64,000 nt of DNA from Astropecten irregularis (Eukaryota > Echinodermata > Asteroidea > Paxillosida > Astropectinidae), in assembly GCA_963971285.1 (NCBI GenBank), contig OZ020248.1, positions 25,409,764 through 25,473,763 on the forward strand, in the 5' to 3' direction. Below the pieces are notes generated by a model. The model worked only from the letters and a program-made list of their open reading frames with translations. It had not been told where the DNA came from and made no database searches. Within the stretch, counting starts at the first letter, position 1. Each line of letters opens with the position of its first letter. Of the stretch, positions 32,010-44,699 are shown in pieces. Position numbers and translations under genes: made by a program.

Positions 32010-34430
32010 CCAAAACAATATCTTCCTTTGATTTTGTTGTAGGTATTATAGCTACCGTACAGCGAAGAGAAGTATTTGCCTCCGAGCAATCCTGCTGAGT
32101 TGTGATCGGTGGTGATGCCTGCCCCAGTCCGTCACGGCGCGCCTTGCTTCCATCAGATGAAACCCAGGTTTGTGAGCATGACACGTACACATCGCGTGTC
32201 TCATATCCATGGTAACTATAAACAGCAAGGTCCTCATCACCATATTACAGTAGGTCTGATTTGCGGTGGCATAAACTACAGTGAACCTAATAACATGGAA
32301 CTGTTGAACCCATAAATGTTTGAATCGCTAAACAAATTATGTCCGGAAAAAAAAAATAGAAGTAGAACAAAACAAAAAATTCGTCGTATAGCCTTTATAC
32401 CACTCGCAAGCAGTTATGATATGCAACATCTGGAGTTTCAATGTGTGAAATAGTTTCTGCCCAGTTTAGAACCCCATTCAATTTTGGGGTTAAATGCGGT
32501 GTAGACATTTTCAACATTTTTACTCTGGATGCATATCCTTACTAGAAAAGCCAACATACAATAAACATACCAGGGGCCGATTTCACTAACGCTTTGCGAT
32601 CATCGTAAAGCCCATATTCATCGCTAAACCGAAAATTGCTATGCAAAGTAGCGATGGATTTTCTGTTTAGCGATGGATTTGGGCTTTACGATGATCGCAA
32701 AGCGTTAGTGAAATCGGCCCCAGGATCAAACTTTCCCTGGACTCAGTTGACATAAAGTTTCGTGAAGGTTTTTACTGACGAGAAAATGCGTGTGCGTTAA
32801 ACTAATGAAGTATTACACGAACTCTGAACTTGACAGAAAATGGACCAGGCTTGTGGAGACAGCCATTTATCTGCTTACCGTAAGCGTAAAATCTATCGCT
32901 TACGGTTGCCAGTAAAGTATGTGCTTACCAGATCCTTTTCCATGGGCTATGGAGGAATTTCAAGCTATGCGCGTTAACTAAGGATTTCTCACGTGGACCA
33001 CTCATGGATCACTTTCACAGCTATGCCTCTTATGAACACGATTTTGTATTAGGGTCTAAAACTGACTTATATACTTACATAAATCATGCATCCTGCTTAA
33101 TTAGTTATCATCTATATTTTCTACTTTCATATGAATGGTGTTTTAATTGATTTTGTGGCTTTAAAATATGACATAGCCTCCGTCTAAGCAATGGGTTAAT
33201 AGCAATATTGTAATGAGCTTAGTAATAATTATACTTAAAACTTAATTAAACTATAAAATTGGATATGTTGAATGGAGTCTAAGAAAAAATTACTTGGCTG
33301 CATGTATCGCGGGGAGAGTAGGAATGTCATGTTTGTATTGCTCATTCAAGGCCGCCCTCTGCTGAAATTATAGACGTGAATTTCAGTTCTTATTTGCATA
33401 ATATTAGTCAATGAGCATATACAATATATAGCAGCAGCGGGATATGGACGTTTTGTTGTGAAGAAAAAAAAACACATAATTAGATACATATCTAATTATA
33501 TTGAAGCTACGTGATGCACAATGGAATTAAATTCAGCTGTCTGTAGATCAGACGTTTGATGCCAGCCTTGGATCGAGAATAATGTTTTAAATGTCCGGCC
33601 TTTTATCGAGTGGTTTGAGTTTGAGTTTTTGGCAAGTAAATATCTTTTTACAAGTACACATCTTTGTGGTACCTATGAATAAAAAGGAAACAAAACAAGA
33701 CTTTGTTTCTTGAAATGTTTAGTTATTATCTCCGTTGCCAAGGTTATGTTTTGATTTTTTTTTTCTTGAATTCTAAAACAAAAGGAGCGTACTGTACAAA
33801 TTTGAACGTTATAGGCCTACTCCTAGTATACAGGTGCAATGGTGAATCGGAGACTGATTCTGTCGTTGTTACTCATGTTTTAGGCTTTTTCGGTGGATTT
33901 GTGTGTGACTGCCCCAAAATAGGTGTCAGCTTAAGATGTTCGAGACCTTAATTGGGTGTGTGATTCATTGCTCTGATCAGCAAAGTACCGTACTGTGCAA
34001 ATTAGTTTGTGACGAAATATAATCTGCAACAACCTTTGCTGTCTTGGATGGCAAACAATGAACTGATTGATAAAAATGTTCAGGTTGTGCCCAGGTAGTT
34101 GAATCGTTTGTTCCCTGTCCACCGTGCTTGAGCAATGGGCCTGAGACGACTAGTGGACTAATGTAAACCTTTTGCGCGCGTGCGCGGTAAAGGCTGTCGC
34201 ATCCACAAGAGCAAAAGCTACTGAGCAACCGATCTCTCGAGGCCGTTTGCTCAGCACGTATAGCTCACTTTGTTCGATCAATTTTTTGGCGAGATTTCTG
34301 CCTCTAGTCCTCTGATTTTTTTCTTTAGCCTGGCGTAAAAAAAGGTCATCGTTTAATACACGATATTTTTATCTTAATGAGGCTGTAATACGCTTCCGTA
34401 GACATGAGCTACGCGATGAGCTAAGAAAGG
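32010..34430. other. Region upstream of gene A, no gene seen
   Basis: Holds the presumed promoter of gene A, but no clear TATA or initiator. It contains the palindromic element at 32574-32720, a short palindrome ATAATTAGAT / ATCTAATTAT near 33477-33500, and no supported exon. A plus-strand frame ending GGFVCDCPKIGVSLRC near 33890-33945 looks like the end of an EGF module but has no splice site or first half. Confidence 0.4.
32574..32720. mobile_element. Near-perfect palindromic MITE with 3-bp CAG duplication
   Basis: Arms of about 41 bp begin GGGCCGATTTCACTAACGCT and are exactly complementary at the other end (AGCGTTAGTGAAATCGGCCC). CAG is present on both sides (32571-32573 and 32721-32723). 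A 3-bp duplication with GGGCC-type ends fits PIF/Harbinger-like non-autonomous elements. Non-coding, and apparently young given the arm identity. Confidence 0.8.
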
Positions 34431-34477
34431 CAATTGGCCAATAAGAGCGCACGCTCTGTGTTCACGTGATTTCCAAG

Positions 34478-34900
34478 ATGGCAGCGCCCATGGAAAACGT
34501 TAGCAACGCTGTTAGGCTGACTAAAGTTTCGGAAAAGTTAGTCGTTTTGTGGCCAGACTATGTTACCTGTCTTTATGATGTGATTTCTCCCGTTTTCAAG
34601 AAAAGGAATAAACTTCAGCAGGCCTTCGAGGAAAAGAGAGGACAACTTAAATGAAGGTATTTATGATCGTTGCAAAATAAAACAATGTTCACCGAGTCGA
34701 ACATGTACCTGTACTCACTACAGTACAGTACATCATACATGTACTAAGTAGTCAAAGAGATTGTATGCTCGGCTCTCGTGTGCGGCGGCCTTAAGTGTGG
34801 ACTGGCTGCGCTTGAAATAATCATAATTATATCACTAACTCGACTTCTTCATTTTCAGGGAGTTAACAGAGGAGGACATTAGGACAATTTTATAGTTTCC
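34478..34900 (+). pseudogene. MADF-like gene start, frame-disrupted
   Basis: ATG at 34478 lies in the context CCAAGATGGCAGCGCCCATG, with a CACGTG E-box at 34463-34468 and a CCAAT word near 34437, which looks like a genuine promoter/start. The frame reads EKLVVLWPDYVTCLYDV, then SPVFKKRNKLQQAFEEKRG, matching the start of MADF DNA-binding domains (L-x3-W ... CLYDV ... YK-x-R ... A-x-EE). It then meets TGA at 34652-34654, apparently through one extra A. After an intron, the acceptor TTCTTCATTTTCAG (34858) leads to ELTEEDIRTIL and a stop, which would continue the fold. MADF proteins are often transposon-derived regulators. Probably a pseudogene. Confidence 0.45.
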
Positions 34901-36430
34901 AAATGCATGATTTGTACGTACTAATAGGACAATCTTGTTCAGTTTTGCCAAGATGCTTTCAGCCTACTTTTATATCTCATGATGGAAATTAACACTTGAG
35001 GCCTATGACGAACAAAATAATCACCCGTTTTGATTACCAATTAATTTTTGTGCATTTTATTACTCGATTAAAGTTGCGCGGTTGTGAACAAATGATTTAA
35101 CAAGGTCATTGATTGATTTAGTATTTTTAGAATTTACATAATATGGGTCAGGTGATTTTAATGGTGTTTTCAAAAACAGCACTTCATTAAAGCTGTAATC
35201 AAGCCCTGTATTTCACCAAACACTAAGATTAATCTCAAGACGAGTTGCAAATTATGACATCACACTTTGCATAGCAATTAAGTTTGATTCATATTTTAAG
35301 AGAAGTCTGTCGTGAAGTCGACTCTAGACCTGTTTATTGTTCTAGTCGTATCTGTGTTTTGCTTGTGTGTGGAATAGCAAGCCATAGGCCTACTGCTGAT
35401 TTCACGAAACACAAAGATTAATTTTAAAGTGAATCAATTTTAATTGCTAAGCAAAGTGTGATGCCACAATGCAAATCACTATGGTGATATGGTTACTCAT
35501 CTTAAGGTTAATCTCAGTGCTAGGGGGAGTGAACTCCAGCACAGTTCCACGAACTGTCTCAGTCAAATGCTTAGAGTTAGGAGGGCCTGACGCGTTTCGG
35601 TCCTAGCAGGATCTTTCTCAAAGGCTAGTCACTCAGTTTTTCATAATTGCCGTTTACCATGTCGAAAACTGCTCAGTTCTTGTTACAGTTGAGTCTTCAC
35701 CTATTTTGGTTCAATGCTCATTTTATTGGACGTTTCGTCCATTCAGCCAGCGTGAATTACTTTGTGGCAATTTGCCAGGCTTTTAGTTCACAACAATAAC
35801 AACGGTATTAATGCAGTTCAAATTAATAATCGGGTTCTTTCCAAAACATTGACCCAATGAGTATGGGAACTCTGTTTAGCCCAGGATCGTAGCTGTAAAT
35901 TACACCGAGACTTTGATTTACTGTCACCAACACGGCAGCTCTGAGATCTGAAAAGTCTTGCTGCCTGAAAGTAGGCTTATACCTGTGCTTACACAATTTA
36001 GAGGGCTCCTGTAAGCAGCTGTACTGTAGTTGTAAGTTGTAACATTACTGTATAACCCCACGCATAACGGCTTGCAATAATGGGCTCATAGGTCATTATT
36101 AAAGCAAGGTAAGACAGTAAATCGTAGTCTTTGAAATTAAGTTAGTTCCTAATGATATCTGCCAATCATCATGATACCAATTCTGAACAGAGCAATTATG
36201 CTTATTATTATTTATATAAATATGGAATAATCATATGAGACATTCCTAACAAAGAAATTGATTGTTCCATTTTCATCCCCATGTATTATAATAGAACCAT
36301 CAACTTGCATGTTGTATTGAAGTATAATTATGTTAATGTAAACATTAGTTATGAGGCTTACTCAAAATGTGTCTCCAAATACAATGTTAGGAATGTCTCA
36401 TACGAGCGGCCACGCAACATTAATTGATGC
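34900..36430. other. Duplicated non-coding DNA, copy B
   Basis: Close match of 8900-10380, including the minus-strand GAAAC motif at 35586-35619 with one change in the stem (GGACCGAAACG in place of GGATCGAAACG). No exon supported. Confidence 0.45.
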
Positions 36431-36439
36431 AGGTGCAAG

Positions 36440-38120
36440 AAAATCTGAAAAAAATGAACTTGAAGTTTAAAATACTTCGAAAATGAACTTGAAGTTTAAA
36501 ATACTTCGAAAATGAACTTGAAGTTTAAAATACTTCGAAAATGAACTTGAAGTTTAAAATACTTCGAAAATGAACTTGAAGTTTAAAATACTTCGAAAAA
36601 TAATTTGAATATTTAAAGGTACTATCGTATTTGGTAGCAGTATTGCTGTATTTATCCAGAAAAGAGTAAAACCAATGACCATAAACAATTTTGATCTTTT
36701 GAAGATAACAAATTATTTGTTTGTATTTATCCAGAAAAAGTGTAAAGCCAGTGACCATAAAAATGTTTGATCTTTTAACGGTAAAAAGATTTTTAAAATA
36801 CTGTGGGCGTTTTTCACAGTTTACTCAAAAAGTGGGCACCGTATGGGACTAACAAATTCACAGATTAATGTTACTGTGTCTTCCTTGATATTGTTGTCCA
36901 TTAATCTGCATTTCTTTGACAAAAACCAAAGTATGATATTACCTTTAAAATACATCAATAAAATGAACTTGAATGATTAAAATACATCGAAAATGAACTT
37001 GAATGATTAAAATACATCGAAAATGAACTTGAATATTTAAAGGTACTATCGTATTTGGTAGGATCATTGCTGTATTTATCCAGAAAAGTGTTAAACCAAC
37101 AACCATTAACAATTTTGGTCTTTTGAAGATAAAAAAAATTACGGTAAAAAGATTTAAAAAATACTGTAAGCGTTTTTCACAGACTGTTTCCTCAAAAATT
37201 GGGCTCCGTATGGGACTGAAAATATTACAGATGTTACTGTGTCTTCCTTGATATTGTTGCCCATGACATTTGTGCATTTCCTTGACAAAAACCAAAGTTT
37301 GATATTACCTTTAAAATACATCTAAAAAAAATTTGAATGATTAAAATACATCGAAAATGAACTTTAATGTTGAAAGGTATTATCAAATTTTGGTAGCATC
37401 ATTGCTGTATTTATCCAGAAAAGAGTAAAACCAATGACCATGAACAATTTTGATATTTTGAAGATAACAAAAAATAACGGTAAAATCATTTTAAAATACT
37501 GTAAGCGTTTTCCACAGACTGTTTCCTCAAAAATTGGGCTCCGTATTGGACTTAAAATATTACAGATGTTACTGTGTCTTCCTTGATATTGTTGCCCATG
37601 ACATTTGTGCATTACCTTGACGAAAACCAAAGTATGATATTACCTTTAAAATACATCTAAAATAAACTTGAAAGATTAATATACGTCGAAAATGAACTTG
37701 AATGATTAAAAATACATCGAAAATGAACTTGAATGTTTAAAGGTATTATCAAATTTTGGTAGCAGCATTGCTGTATTTATCCAGAAAAGAGTAAAACCAA
37801 TGACCATAAAAATTTGTGATCTTTTGAAGATAAAAAAAAATAACGGTAAAAAGATTTAAAAATACTGTAAGCGTTTTTCACAGACTGTTTCCTCAAAAAT
37901 TGGGCACCGTATGGGACTGAAAATATTACAGATGTTACTGTGTCTTCCTTGATATTGTTGCCCATGACATTTGTGCATTTCCTTGACAAAAACCAAAGTA
38001 TGATATTACCTTTAAAATACATCTAAAATAAACTTGAATGATTAAAAATACTTTGAAAATGACCTTGAATGAATAAAATACATCGAAAATGAACGTTAAT
38101 GATTAAAATACATCGATTGT
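36440..38120. repeat. Compound array of 30-bp repeats and TTAA elements, copy B
   Basis: The same architecture as 10380-12310 with different copy numbers. A longer run of the AACTTGAAGTTTAAAATACT variant lies at 36460-36600, followed by four element copies ending near 36950, 37312, 37650 and 38014. Array length and order differ between A and B, so it has changed since the duplication. Confidence 0.85.
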
Positions 38121-40087
38121 CATGGTTGTCATCCTTGATAATTAATACCTATTAATTAGAATTTTTTTTAGATTTTTTTTTTCTCAAAAAAAAAGAATAT
38201 TGTTTTGACATCATAAAGAACTGACCAAAAATGCATCCAAATAGGCCCATACGCGACTGTACTCATGCAATTGCATGTGTAGAATTTCCATCGCTGAGAC
38301 TTGAACTTCACAGCTGTTGCGATTTTCTGTTAGGATTTTAAAGGCACTTTTTCAAATATAACCGGAATTAACAGGGTAACACTTCACAGAAGTATTCCTT
38401 GTAGACTGATGAATCCTTATTGCCACGAGCCGATGGTGGCGCTATTAGTAAAATGAAAGTCAGTGTAATGTTTATGCATACATCATTCATATAGAGGATA
38501 ATAAACATGACTGTTCATATGCATACGTCTTGCAGTTTATAATTTTCTGTATAATCCTGCACTTAGGGGAAAGATGTAATCACTTTATTAAACTTTTTGG
38601 TTTAAAATCCATCCTTGGAATTTACAAAATTTTGAATCTGCTTTATTGGAAAGATTGGTTGAAAGAATTGAAATGAAAAAAATAATCTTTGAAAGCTTAG
38701 AATATTGAAGGGAAATTCCTAAATATAATCGATTTGTTTGTTTGTTAATTTATTTGTTTGTTAAAGAATAGGCTTAATTTTGTTTTGTTCCATGCAGATT
38801 TGCAATGCATCTTTAATAATATGCGCATGCACAATTGTGCATTCCTTTGATATTAAGATTCGTGTTGTACTGGCTTGACTGACTTTTTCAATTCACAGTG
38901 TAAGGAATAACTCATTGTACTAAAATTGACACTCTATATTTACACCTTTGGTGCCCCAATACATCAAAATATACTTTGAAGTGCTTGAAAATACATCAAA
39001 AATTTTCTTTAAGTTTAAGATACATCAAAAAATATCTTGTATTTTTAAATACATCCAAAATGAACGTGTAGTTCAAAATATATCCAAACGTTTGTCAAGG
39101 ATGAGCTTTATTCTGCAACTTTCACAAATTGTTCTGTAACTTTCACAAATTGGGGGTGACAATTAGCTGTGTCAAATTGACAGGAATTCTATCCTATGCA
39201 TTATTGCCGAATTCGTTTAAAGATGTTGTTCAACACTCAACAAACCTTGCTTTATTTTGTTTGAACTATTATCCTTAAATTACTTGAAATGCGAAAAACG
39301 TATATTTGTCTCAACCTGAATATAGAAATATAGTCTTTTAAGGATTATAGTTTTGACAAATAAAGCGAGGTTTGTTGAGTGTTGAACATCCTCTTTAACT
39401 TTTCGTTGAATGTAGTACGGTCAAGGCGTTGACAGGTTTTCATCCATTTTTTTAGCTAAGTGTGTTGTCTTCTTTCTTGTCTTACGTGAGTGTTGCAAGG
39501 TGTGTGATTTAGTTATTGATCCATAGTTGCATGTAATCATTTGACCTGTACATGAGACAGAAGGAAGAGAGATTGAAACGATTATTTCATTCCCCGAAAA
39601 CACAATAAAAGTTCGTATACAAATATCACATGATTTGAAAGTGGACAGTCGATTCTAGCTCCCGAGGTGTTGGAAGTTTCCATAGTACCCGAGGCAAACT
39701 TCCTATTACCAAGGGAAGCTAGAATCGACTGTCCATCCGAAATAAACCATGTCATATTTGTTTTGCTATACCTCATAAATATTCTTTATTGTCCACAATT
39801 TCGTCGAGCAAATATATCCACTGACACGTGATGGTGAATTGACCAATTGAAATTCGGCTCTAGGTCATAAATATTTATGAGATATAGTAAAATCCACCAA
39901 AGCCCTGGTGGACCGCGTAATGAGTTCATCAATTCGTTTGTTCTTGCAAACTTTTCCAGTTGCTTGACAGAAATCCAAGAATATTGCTGTTCGAAGATAA
40001 GGTGCTTGACATTCTTTTCCATTCTGGGTTATTGAGCACTCGAGGAGTTATCATGGTAGATATTATGTATGGAATAGTAAAAAAAAA
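38121..40087. other. Duplicated non-coding DNA downstream of gene B
   Basis: Corresponds to 12310-15208, minus the block 12603-13488. It includes the three shared inverted-repeat elements and a minus-strand AATAAA at 39785-39790. Confidence 0.5.
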
Positions 40088-40287
40088 TTACCATTCATGG
40101 ACGATCCATTCGTCAGTGTCAGCATTGAGGCAGGACATAAAATATTTGCCGTAGTTGTCAATAGATGGATCGAAGATGACCGATATGTTGACGCGGACAT
40201 CGACATTCGGTGTACTCCCACATGCAGTAGTTGAGATGTAATCTCCCAAGCTGACACCAGTTGAGCAAACCCCCTCTATCAACACTC
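40088..40287 (-). CDS. Gene B terminal exon (paralogue of exon 9)
   Basis: A 200-nt exon entering in phase 1 and ending in TAA. It encodes GVCSTGVSLGDYISTTACGS, then TPNVDVRVNISVIFDPSIDN and YGKYFMSCLNADTDEWIVHE plus W. It is one codon longer than copy A, intact, with the acceptor retained. Substitutions are mostly conservative, which suggests constraint after duplication, although this was not measured. Confidence 0.62.
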
Positions 40288-40903
40288 CTTAAGAATGGTA
40301 CAAAAAACACGAATGAGATCGTTTGTGTTGCATAATTAATTTATATTGCGTATGCCACTCCATACAAGAGCTATACTTGTTTTTCTGAAACATTAAGATC
40401 TGGGAATATGATATGTGGGCATCAGACGAGTATCATGAGTAATACACTGCATGTATGTAGTGCAATGTTTAACAGGGATGTGTGAAACTTCATATTTAAA
40501 TCCGAATTCCGATTTGTGGGTTTAAGATTTTGACTCGGAATTTCACCTTTTTTGTACACCTGCTCTGTACAAATGTATAGGAATTTTTAAATTTAAGTTT
40601 TTTTATTTATGATTATAGTTTGTGTGTGTGGGCACTCACATCCCTGGTACTATTTTAGACTATAGGGATAGAAGTATACTACTAGATGTACATGTATAAT
40701 TATTGACTCATAGACTGCATGTAGGAGGGCGGCATTGTGGAATAGGTCATATTATCATACCCGTTTACGGGGCCGGATGCATTGATAGGCCTATTTTGAG
40801 AATTGCCGCTCCTGGGGTATATCTTTATCATGCATTTATTCACCGTGTCCATCATCAGAAATGCAATCATTTCTTTACATCAAAAATGATGTGATTCATA
40901 TAC

Positions 40904-41136
40904 CTTCATTAAGAAAATTAGATGGCTTCAGGCAGTTGGCAACGGCAACGAAGAAGTCGAGATCAGAAATAGTCAGAGATGAACAAAAATCATCGCGCAG
41001 AATCCACTTGACCCATGGATTTGCCAGCTTCACACCATTCACTCCTGTTCCTTGATATGCAATCCTGTCTCTTGTCCATTCAATGGAGAACTGGGTACGG
41101 CATGGTGTAGACCATTTCCGATTTGAATAGAAAAGC
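40904..41136 (-). CDS. Gene B paralogue of exon 8
   Basis: A 233-nt exon, phase 2 in and phase 1 out (acceptor TATTACTTTAG, donor GAAG|GTATATG). It encodes LFYSNRKWSTPCRTQFSIEW, then TRDRIAYQGTGVNGVKL, WILRDDFCSSLTISDLDFFV and AVANCLKPSN. The cysteine in RIACQ of copy A is Tyr here. No stops. Confidence 0.65.
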
Positions 41137-41202
41137 CTAAAGTAATACAAACAAATGTTTCTTTAATAAGACATCTTTATTATACATCGAATGAGTCCAA
41201 TA

Positions 41203-41364
41203 GCGCTCCGCACTATTGATGTCACACAAGTGATTTGGCCAGCAAATCTGCCGGATGTCAGACAAATTTCATGCATGCACATGCAATGCACAAACGCACA
41301 CCTAAACACGTTTGCAATGTTTGTCTGCGATCCAGTGTGCTATTTTTAGCGCAAGTGCGGAGCG
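41203..41364. mobile_element. 162-bp inverted-repeat element, copy B only
   Basis: Ends GCGCTCCGCAC and GTGCGGAGCG are complementary. Copy A passes directly from GAGTCCAATTGCCAAAC with no insertion. ATA is present on both flanks (41200-41202, 41365-41367). Inserted in the intron between exons 7 and 8 of gene B. Confidence 0.7.
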
Positions 41365-42159
41365 ATATTGCCAAACTTCACTTCAATTATAAATTGAACA
41401 ACGAAACGCATCCCTGTTTAAAGCAGAGTGCATTTTTGGAAACAGTGAAATTATGAGGTAAAAGGACAATGACATAAAGATGAACTATATTCAAAACAAT
41501 ATTTGCCAGGAATTATTAGGAAGACTTTTGTTGCCTCCTCACTAAATGCGACGATAATGCAAGACACATAGACGGACAAACAGACTTACAGACAGACCGA
41601 CACTGCTTATCCCTATTCAGTTTCTGGCTAAATAAAGAAAGAAAGAAAGAACGACCGGAAACATAAAAGATCAATTTTATAAATGTGTGCCGGCTGATCT
41701 AAAAGAATGACCTATAAAGTATTAAGTGTAGCCTAGACATGTTTGAAATGGCTTTCCTCCATTTTGAACCCCTTCAATATTGCAAAGATATTTCATGCAA
41801 ATAAAAGTGAACGGCGGCATAATTATGCTTGCTGTTTGTCGGTAGCGTGACCCTTTGTTGCGACCATATTGCCATGGAGATCATCCAGTCTCGGGAAACC
41901 GACCAAAAAAAATGCTAATTAAATCATGGTGTTATTTGAGCGCCGCTTATCGCTATTCCAGCCCAGGCTGAATAGAGAAATTCAATATAATGAATGTGCT
42001 TATCCATGCGTAATGCCATTATTAGTGGGCCTTGGTGTTTCTTCATGCACAGGCGCGAACGTTGATTTATCAGACAGTGCTCGTAGACCAATGTCAATCC
42101 ACAATCAACAGCTTTTATATCCTTCCACACAAAAAAGCTGACATTTCACTTTATGAACA

Positions 42160-42720
42160 CACCAACCAAGTACAACCCGACTGACCCACCAACCATCCAC
42201 ACGACTGACCAGCCAACTAACCAACCAGCTGACCAACCAACTGACCAACCAACCTACTAACCAACCAACTGACCAACCAACTGACCAGCCAACTAACCAA
42301 CCCACTGACCAACCCACTGACCAACCAACTAACCAGCCAACTGACCAACCCACTGACCAACCCACTGACCAACCAACTGACCAACCAACTAACCAACTAA
42401 CTAACCAACCAACTGACCAACCAACTGACCAACCAACCGACCAACCAGCCAACTGACCAACCAACTGACCAACCAACTGACCAGCCAACTGACCAGCCAA
42501 CTGACCAGCCAACTAACCAGCCAACTGACCAACCAACTGACCGACCAACTGACCAACCAACCAACCAACTAACCAACCAACTGACCAGCCAACTGACCAA
42601 CCAATCAACCCCAACCATTAGTCAATCAACCAACTAACCAACCAACTGCCCAACCAACCAACCAGCAGACATATCAACCAGCCGAATCAGCGACCGACCC
42701 AACCACCCATCATGCCAATC
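42160..42720. repeat. Expanded ACCAACTG-type minisatellite in gene B intron
   Basis: About 550 bp of CCAACTGACCAA / CCAACTAACCAA repeats, compared with about 120 bp at the same place in copy A. The minus-strand open frame of GWSVGWSV-type sequence is an artefact of the repeat. It lies immediately upstream (plus strand) of the micro-exon at 42793. Confidence 0.9.
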
Positions 42721-42792
42721 CATTCACCCTCCCACCGATCTACCCATCCAAACAACACACCCATCCAATATTATAAACAAAATTATGTTCAC

Positions 42793-42826
42793 CTTATCCA
42801 TGCAGCTCCGTATTCGCTCCAGCAAT
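42793..42826 (-). CDS. Gene B 34-nt micro-exon (paralogue of exon 7)
   Basis: Same length, acceptor (TTCCCTGTATAG) and donor (AAG|GTGAACAT) as copy A. It encodes DCWSEYGAAWIR with its neighbours and converts phase 1 to phase 2. Conservation of an exon this small in both copies argues for function. Confidence 0.68.
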
Positions 42827-43740
42827 CTATACAGGGAACAAACATTAATTGATGTCAATTGAACATGTGAAGTGAATGGAAGGTTCTACCTTTAATATCA
42901 GCATGAAATAGAATCATAGGTTTATTTTTCTCAATCCTCTGCTATTTAAAGGGACAGCAATGTTTCCTATCATGACACCTCATATCATGCCTATACATGA
43001 CAGTTCTCATCCCCAGCCCTATCTTCTCCTATTCCTTTTCTAGAAATGCCTTGTCAGTTAAGTCTAGTTTCTATCCTACATTAGGTAGGGTTAGAGGCGC
43101 CTGACCCCTGGAAAGGTCAAGACATCACCGATGCCAGTAGGGGTACATACACACAGATCTCCTATTGGCGGGAAAGGCGTACCCCCATACTGAGGTTTGG
43201 GAACTGACTTGGTGTTTTGACTATTCCTAATTTTATCTTCTATTTTATCTTCCGGCCATTGGATTATGGCTCCGCTGCCTTGCGGATACCTTCGGGAGGA
43301 GGAAAGGCTAAGGAGTAAACCTGACAGAAATCCGGAGTGGAGCCCCTAAGGCAGATGGACCGGCTACTAGTCGCCCTTCTGGCAACTCCTGCGGCCAAGT
43401 TGGTGCCAAATGTACTGCACTGCATTCCTTTGGACCACACCAGCGAGGAAGAGAGGGGGGTTTTGGTATCTGGGCAGCCCAGAACCTCCATACATCGTGC
43501 CCAGTCTGTGCCAGGAGAGGTCACTTCGGTGCTGCTGCAAAGCAGCAAAAACAACACGAGAGGCAGCAGTTATGAGCGATAAGGCCACAGTGAATTGGCG
43601 TATGCTCGGACGCTACAGGTTGCCTCTGACGGTGGGAGGAATCATCGAGTTCCACTGGTCAGCTACCGCCCGCCTCAAGCCGGGCAGCCCCCGGCCAATT
43701 ACGTGCCGACCCGCCACGGTCCGTCTGCTTCAATGGGTGC

Positions 43741-44697
43741 TTGGGGCTCAGGACAAAATCCGAAAAGCGGACTGTAAACAGCGCACCAGGCAAAACAACA
43801 AAGAAAAAGAAGAAACTACCAGCCCTGCGACTCGCGAGCTGGAACGTCAGGACCATGCGTCCAGGACTTTCTGACGACTTGCGTCAGATCGACGACTCCA
43901 GAAAGACGGCCATTATTGACGCCGAACTCTCCAGGCTAAACGTGGACATTGCTGCCCTGCAAGAGACCAGACTTGCCGACAGCGGCTTGTTACGTGAGCG
44001 AGACTACACCTTCTTCTGGCGGGGTAGAGCTGAAGAGGAAGCAAGATTACATGGTGTTGGATTCGCTGTCAAGAACACCTTGCTGTCTGCCATCGAACCC
44101 CCAACAGACGGCACAGAGCGCATCCTTGCCCTGCGACTCTCCACTTCCGCAGGCTACGTCACCATACTTAGCGCCTACGCTCCGACCCTATGCTCCGCTT
44201 CAGAAGTAAAGGACCAGTTCTACGATGAGCTCGATGCTGCAATCGGCAAAGTACCAGAGAAGGAGCACTTGTTCTTGCTTTGGGACTTCAACGCGAGAGT
44301 TGGTGGAGACCACGACTCCTGGCCGGACTGCCTTGGACACTTTGGGATTGGCAAGATGAACGAGAATGGCCAGAGACTGCTCGAACTCTGTTCGTATCGC
44401 AAGCTGTGCATCACCAACACGTTCCTCAACACAAAGCCACATCACCGAGTGTCCTGGAGGCACCCAAGGTCACGCCACTGGCACCAGCTGGACCTGGTCA
44501 TTACCAGAAGAGCCCAGCTGTCAGGCGTACTCACCACACGCAGCTTCCACAGCGCTGACTGCGACACGGATCACTCTCTGGTCTGCAGCAAAGTACGCCT
44601 CCTGCCGCGGAGGTTCCACCACCAAAGCAAGCCGAGAAGACCCCCACGCATTATCACTGCCAAGACATCTGATCCTGGTCTCAGCGCACAGCTGGCT
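43741..44697 (+). pseudogene. Retrotransposon endonuclease part
   Basis: Encodes an APE-type endonuclease: LASWNVRTM near residue 31, ALQETRL, ILSAYAPT, LLWDFNARVG (usually GDFN), LDLVITRR and DHSLV, in the expected order. The usual catalytic N, E, D-x-N and D-H residues are visible. The frame runs into TAG at 44713-44715 just after a frameshift near 44695, beyond which the coding sequence continues in the next frame. Confidence 0.85.
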
Positions 44698-44699
44698 CC

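Noticed and set aside
33890-33945. Plus-strand GGFVCDCPKIGVSLRC resembling the end of an EGF module
   Set aside because: No first half of the module, no acceptor in phase and opposite strand to the EGF genes; probably chance.
42105-42618. Minus-strand frames of GWSVGWSV repeats (73-135 codons)
   Set aside because: Artefact of the 12-bp intronic repeat; copy A lacks the expansion and the frame.
43410-43874. 154-codon frame upstream of the retrotransposon endonuclease as ORF1
   Set aside because: It overlaps the endonuclease frame, has no nucleic-acid-binding motif (no CCHC) and may simply be an open GC-rich leader.
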